Source: an uncultured Pseudomonadota bacterium (GTDB lineage Bacteria > Pseudomonadota > Gammaproteobacteria > Steroidobacterales > Steroidobacteraceae). From it: 64,000 nucleotides of DNA. A model generated the notes under the pieces. That model had not been told where the DNA came from and did no database searches. It worked only from the letters and a program-made list of their open reading frames with translations. Where the stretch lies: positions 1 through 64,000 of the forward strand of contig CAIKMS010000028.1 of the NCBI GenBank assembly GCA_903828595.1, in the 5' to 3' direction. Made by a program: the position numbers and the translations under genes. Below, in pieces: positions 62,838 through 64,000 of this stretch (the first letter of the stretch is position 1; each line of letters opens with the position of its first letter).

Positions 62838-62958
62838 GCTCGGCTAGCCGTAAGCGCCTAGCAATAGTACTCTCATCAAATCGGAACCCCGGCGAGCCAA
62901 CAGAATAGCCCGCGCCCAGAGGCAATCCGGCATTAAGGCCACGGAGAAAATAAACCCA

Positions 62959-63867
62959 ATGCCCAGCAGAACCGTTCGAGTATTCCAAATCGATGCCTTC
63001 ACCAACAGACTTTTTGCTGGTAACCCAGCAGGCGTTGTCCTGGGTGGGGCGCATTTATCGGAAGATGAAATGCAGGCCATCGCTCGCGAACTCAACAATG
63101 CCGACTCCGCCTTCGTCCTGCCGCCCAGCGCCAGCGATCACGACGTTCACCTACGCTTTTTCACCCCCAGTCGGGAAGTCGCGTTTGTCGGCCATGCTAC
63201 CGTTGCCGCGCACGTAGCGCGCCTGGCCGCTGGCGAATGCACCGTGGGCCACTTCCGTCAGCGCTCACGATCGGGTGTATTTGACGTTAAGCTCAGTGGT
63301 ACCGCCGAGCAACCGGCCGTCGAAGTCACTTACCCGGCGCCAGCCGAGCCCGTCCCCGTTAATGAAGCCATGCGCAGTCAGCTGCTGGATATTCTAGGAT
63401 TAGATACCGCAGCGCTGGACATGCGCTGCCCGCCGTCGGTGATTGGTAAGGCCAGCACTCGGTTGTTGCTGGGATTACGCTCTGCCGAGCAACTCGCCGC
63501 CTTGACTCCCGACTTTGAAGCGCTCAAACGTTTCACACCCCATGTCGGCGCAGATGGCTATTTCTTGTTTGTGCGTGATGCGCATGGTCCCGGCACGACC
63601 GAGTCGAGAATGTTCTGCCCCGTCATCGGCATTCCCGAAGATCCGGTCAGCGGCAATGCTCATGGCATGCTTGGCGCTTACCTCGTGCAACACGGACTGT
63701 TAGACGTCAACGACGGATGCGCGCAATTGACAGGGTACCAAGGTCGGTCGATGCACCGTCCGGGCGAGGTGCAGGTCAAGATCCTCGTTGATGGCACGCG
63801 CGCCTCGCATGTGCAGATCACCGGTAGCGCGCGAATCGTTTACTCGACTGATATCAGTCTAGATTAA
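62959..63867 (+). CDS. PhzF-family isomerase
   Basis: Member of the PhzF/YddE family, two-domain isomerases related to diaminopimelate epimerase. The 302-residue protein has the start VFQIDAFTNRLFAGNPAGVVL, RFFTPSREVAFVGHATVAAH and PVIGIPEDPVSGNAHGMLGAYL, all standard. The catalytic Glu45 of PhzF (in SESTF) is Asp49 here (ADSAF). No phenazine genes are nearby, so a different substrate is likely. The ATG at 62959 has GGAG upstream. Confidence 0.93.
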   Translation: MPSRTVRVFQIDAFTNRLFAGNPAGVVLGGAHLSEDEMQAIARELNNADSAFVLPPSASDHDVHLRFFTPSREVAFVGHATVAAHVARLAAGECTVGHFRQRSRSGVFDVKLSGTAEQPAVEVTYPAPAEPVPVNEAMRSQLLDILGLDTAALDMRCPPSVIGKASTRLLLGLRSAEQLAALTPDFEALKRFTPHVGADGYFLFVRDAHGPGTTESRMFCPVIGIPEDPVSGNAHGMLGAYLVQHGLLDVNDGCAQLTGYQGRSMHRPGEVQVKILVDGTRASHVQITGSARIVYSTDISLD

Positions 63868-63893
63868 GACAACGATCACCCCGCAAATGCGGC

Positions 63894-63920
63894 CACAGGC
63901 TGGGGTAACCCCAGCCTGTG
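63894..63920 (+). terminator. 12-bp hairpin after the PhzF-family gene
   Basis: CACAGGCTGGGG (63894-63905) pairs exactly with CCCCAGCCTGTG (63909-63920) across TAA, 27 bases after the stop. No T-run follows. The last 80 bases of the window show no further feature. Confidence 0.6.
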
Positions 63921-64000
63921 CCCAACGCGAGGGCCATCATTCATTGATGCTGGGGAGTAGTGACCAGAACTAGAGCCCATCGTCTCAAACCTGAGAACCT

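Overview
The window reads as a stretch of chromosome from a gammaproteobacterium with roughly mid-50s percent GC. The main evidence is the set of conserved gene neighbourhoods: guaB-guaA; der-bamB-yfgM-hisS-rodZ-pilF-rlmN-ndk; trmJ divergent from suhB next to an isc-type cluster; queA-tgt-yajC-secD-secF; an MdtABC-type RND efflux operon; and a very large NAD-glutamate dehydrogenase. A precise order cannot be fixed from the sequence alone. The mix of large NAD-GDH, ETF-quinone oxidoreductase, fatty-acid-type SDRs and 7Fe ferredoxin would suit Xanthomonadales/Nevskiales-like or related lineages. No rRNA, CRISPR array or phage was found. The only clear mobile DNA is an IS91-family element cut by the left edge.

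Layout. 1-1.8 kb: IS91-family transposase and its flank. 1.9-6.7 kb: guaA and guaB (GMP synthesis, minus strand) divergent from xseA. 6.7-8.0 kb: a PAS-PAS-GGDEF diguanylate cyclase. 8.2-16.5 kb: the Der/BamB/HisS/RodZ/PilF/RlmN/Ndk island, minus strand, with several 4-base stop/start overlaps and no ispG. 16.6-19.3 kb: trmJ-iscS-(degenerate IscU-like)-iscA, without iscR, hscA or hscB. 19.4-20.2 kb: suhB. 20.3-33.3 kb: an amino-acid permease, a TonB-dependent receptor, and a four-gene RND efflux operon (MFP, two pumps, outer-membrane factor). 33.4-36.6 kb: a DAACS symporter and Kup. 36.7-42.1 kb: secF, secD, yajC, tgt, queA. 42.1-46.3 kb: a PDZ-like exported protein, tRNA-Leu(CAA), a Nudix hydrolase, fdxA, dsbC and xerD. 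46.6-53.4 kb: an acyltransferase, a leucine-dehydrogenase-like pseudoenzyme, thiolase, two SDRs and ETF-QO, which looks like acyl-CoA or branched-chain catabolism. 53.6-64 kb: zapE, NAD-GDH, gpmA, a [2Fe-2S] ferredoxin, cysQ, a small-molecule kinase and a PhzF-family isomerase.

Most of the window is conserved housekeeping DNA, and I see no clear multi-gene undescribed system. The most interesting points are two proteins that keep a family fold but lack the family's key residues. One is an IscU-like protein with a single cysteine, encoded between iscS and iscA. The other is a leucine-dehydrogenase-like protein without the catalytic lysine and aspartate. Further points are a symporter with an altered ion-site motif, a chain of overlapping palindromes upstream of xerD, two mutually exclusive hairpins in the guaB leader, and a recurring use of long perfect hairpins without a U-tract at gene ends.
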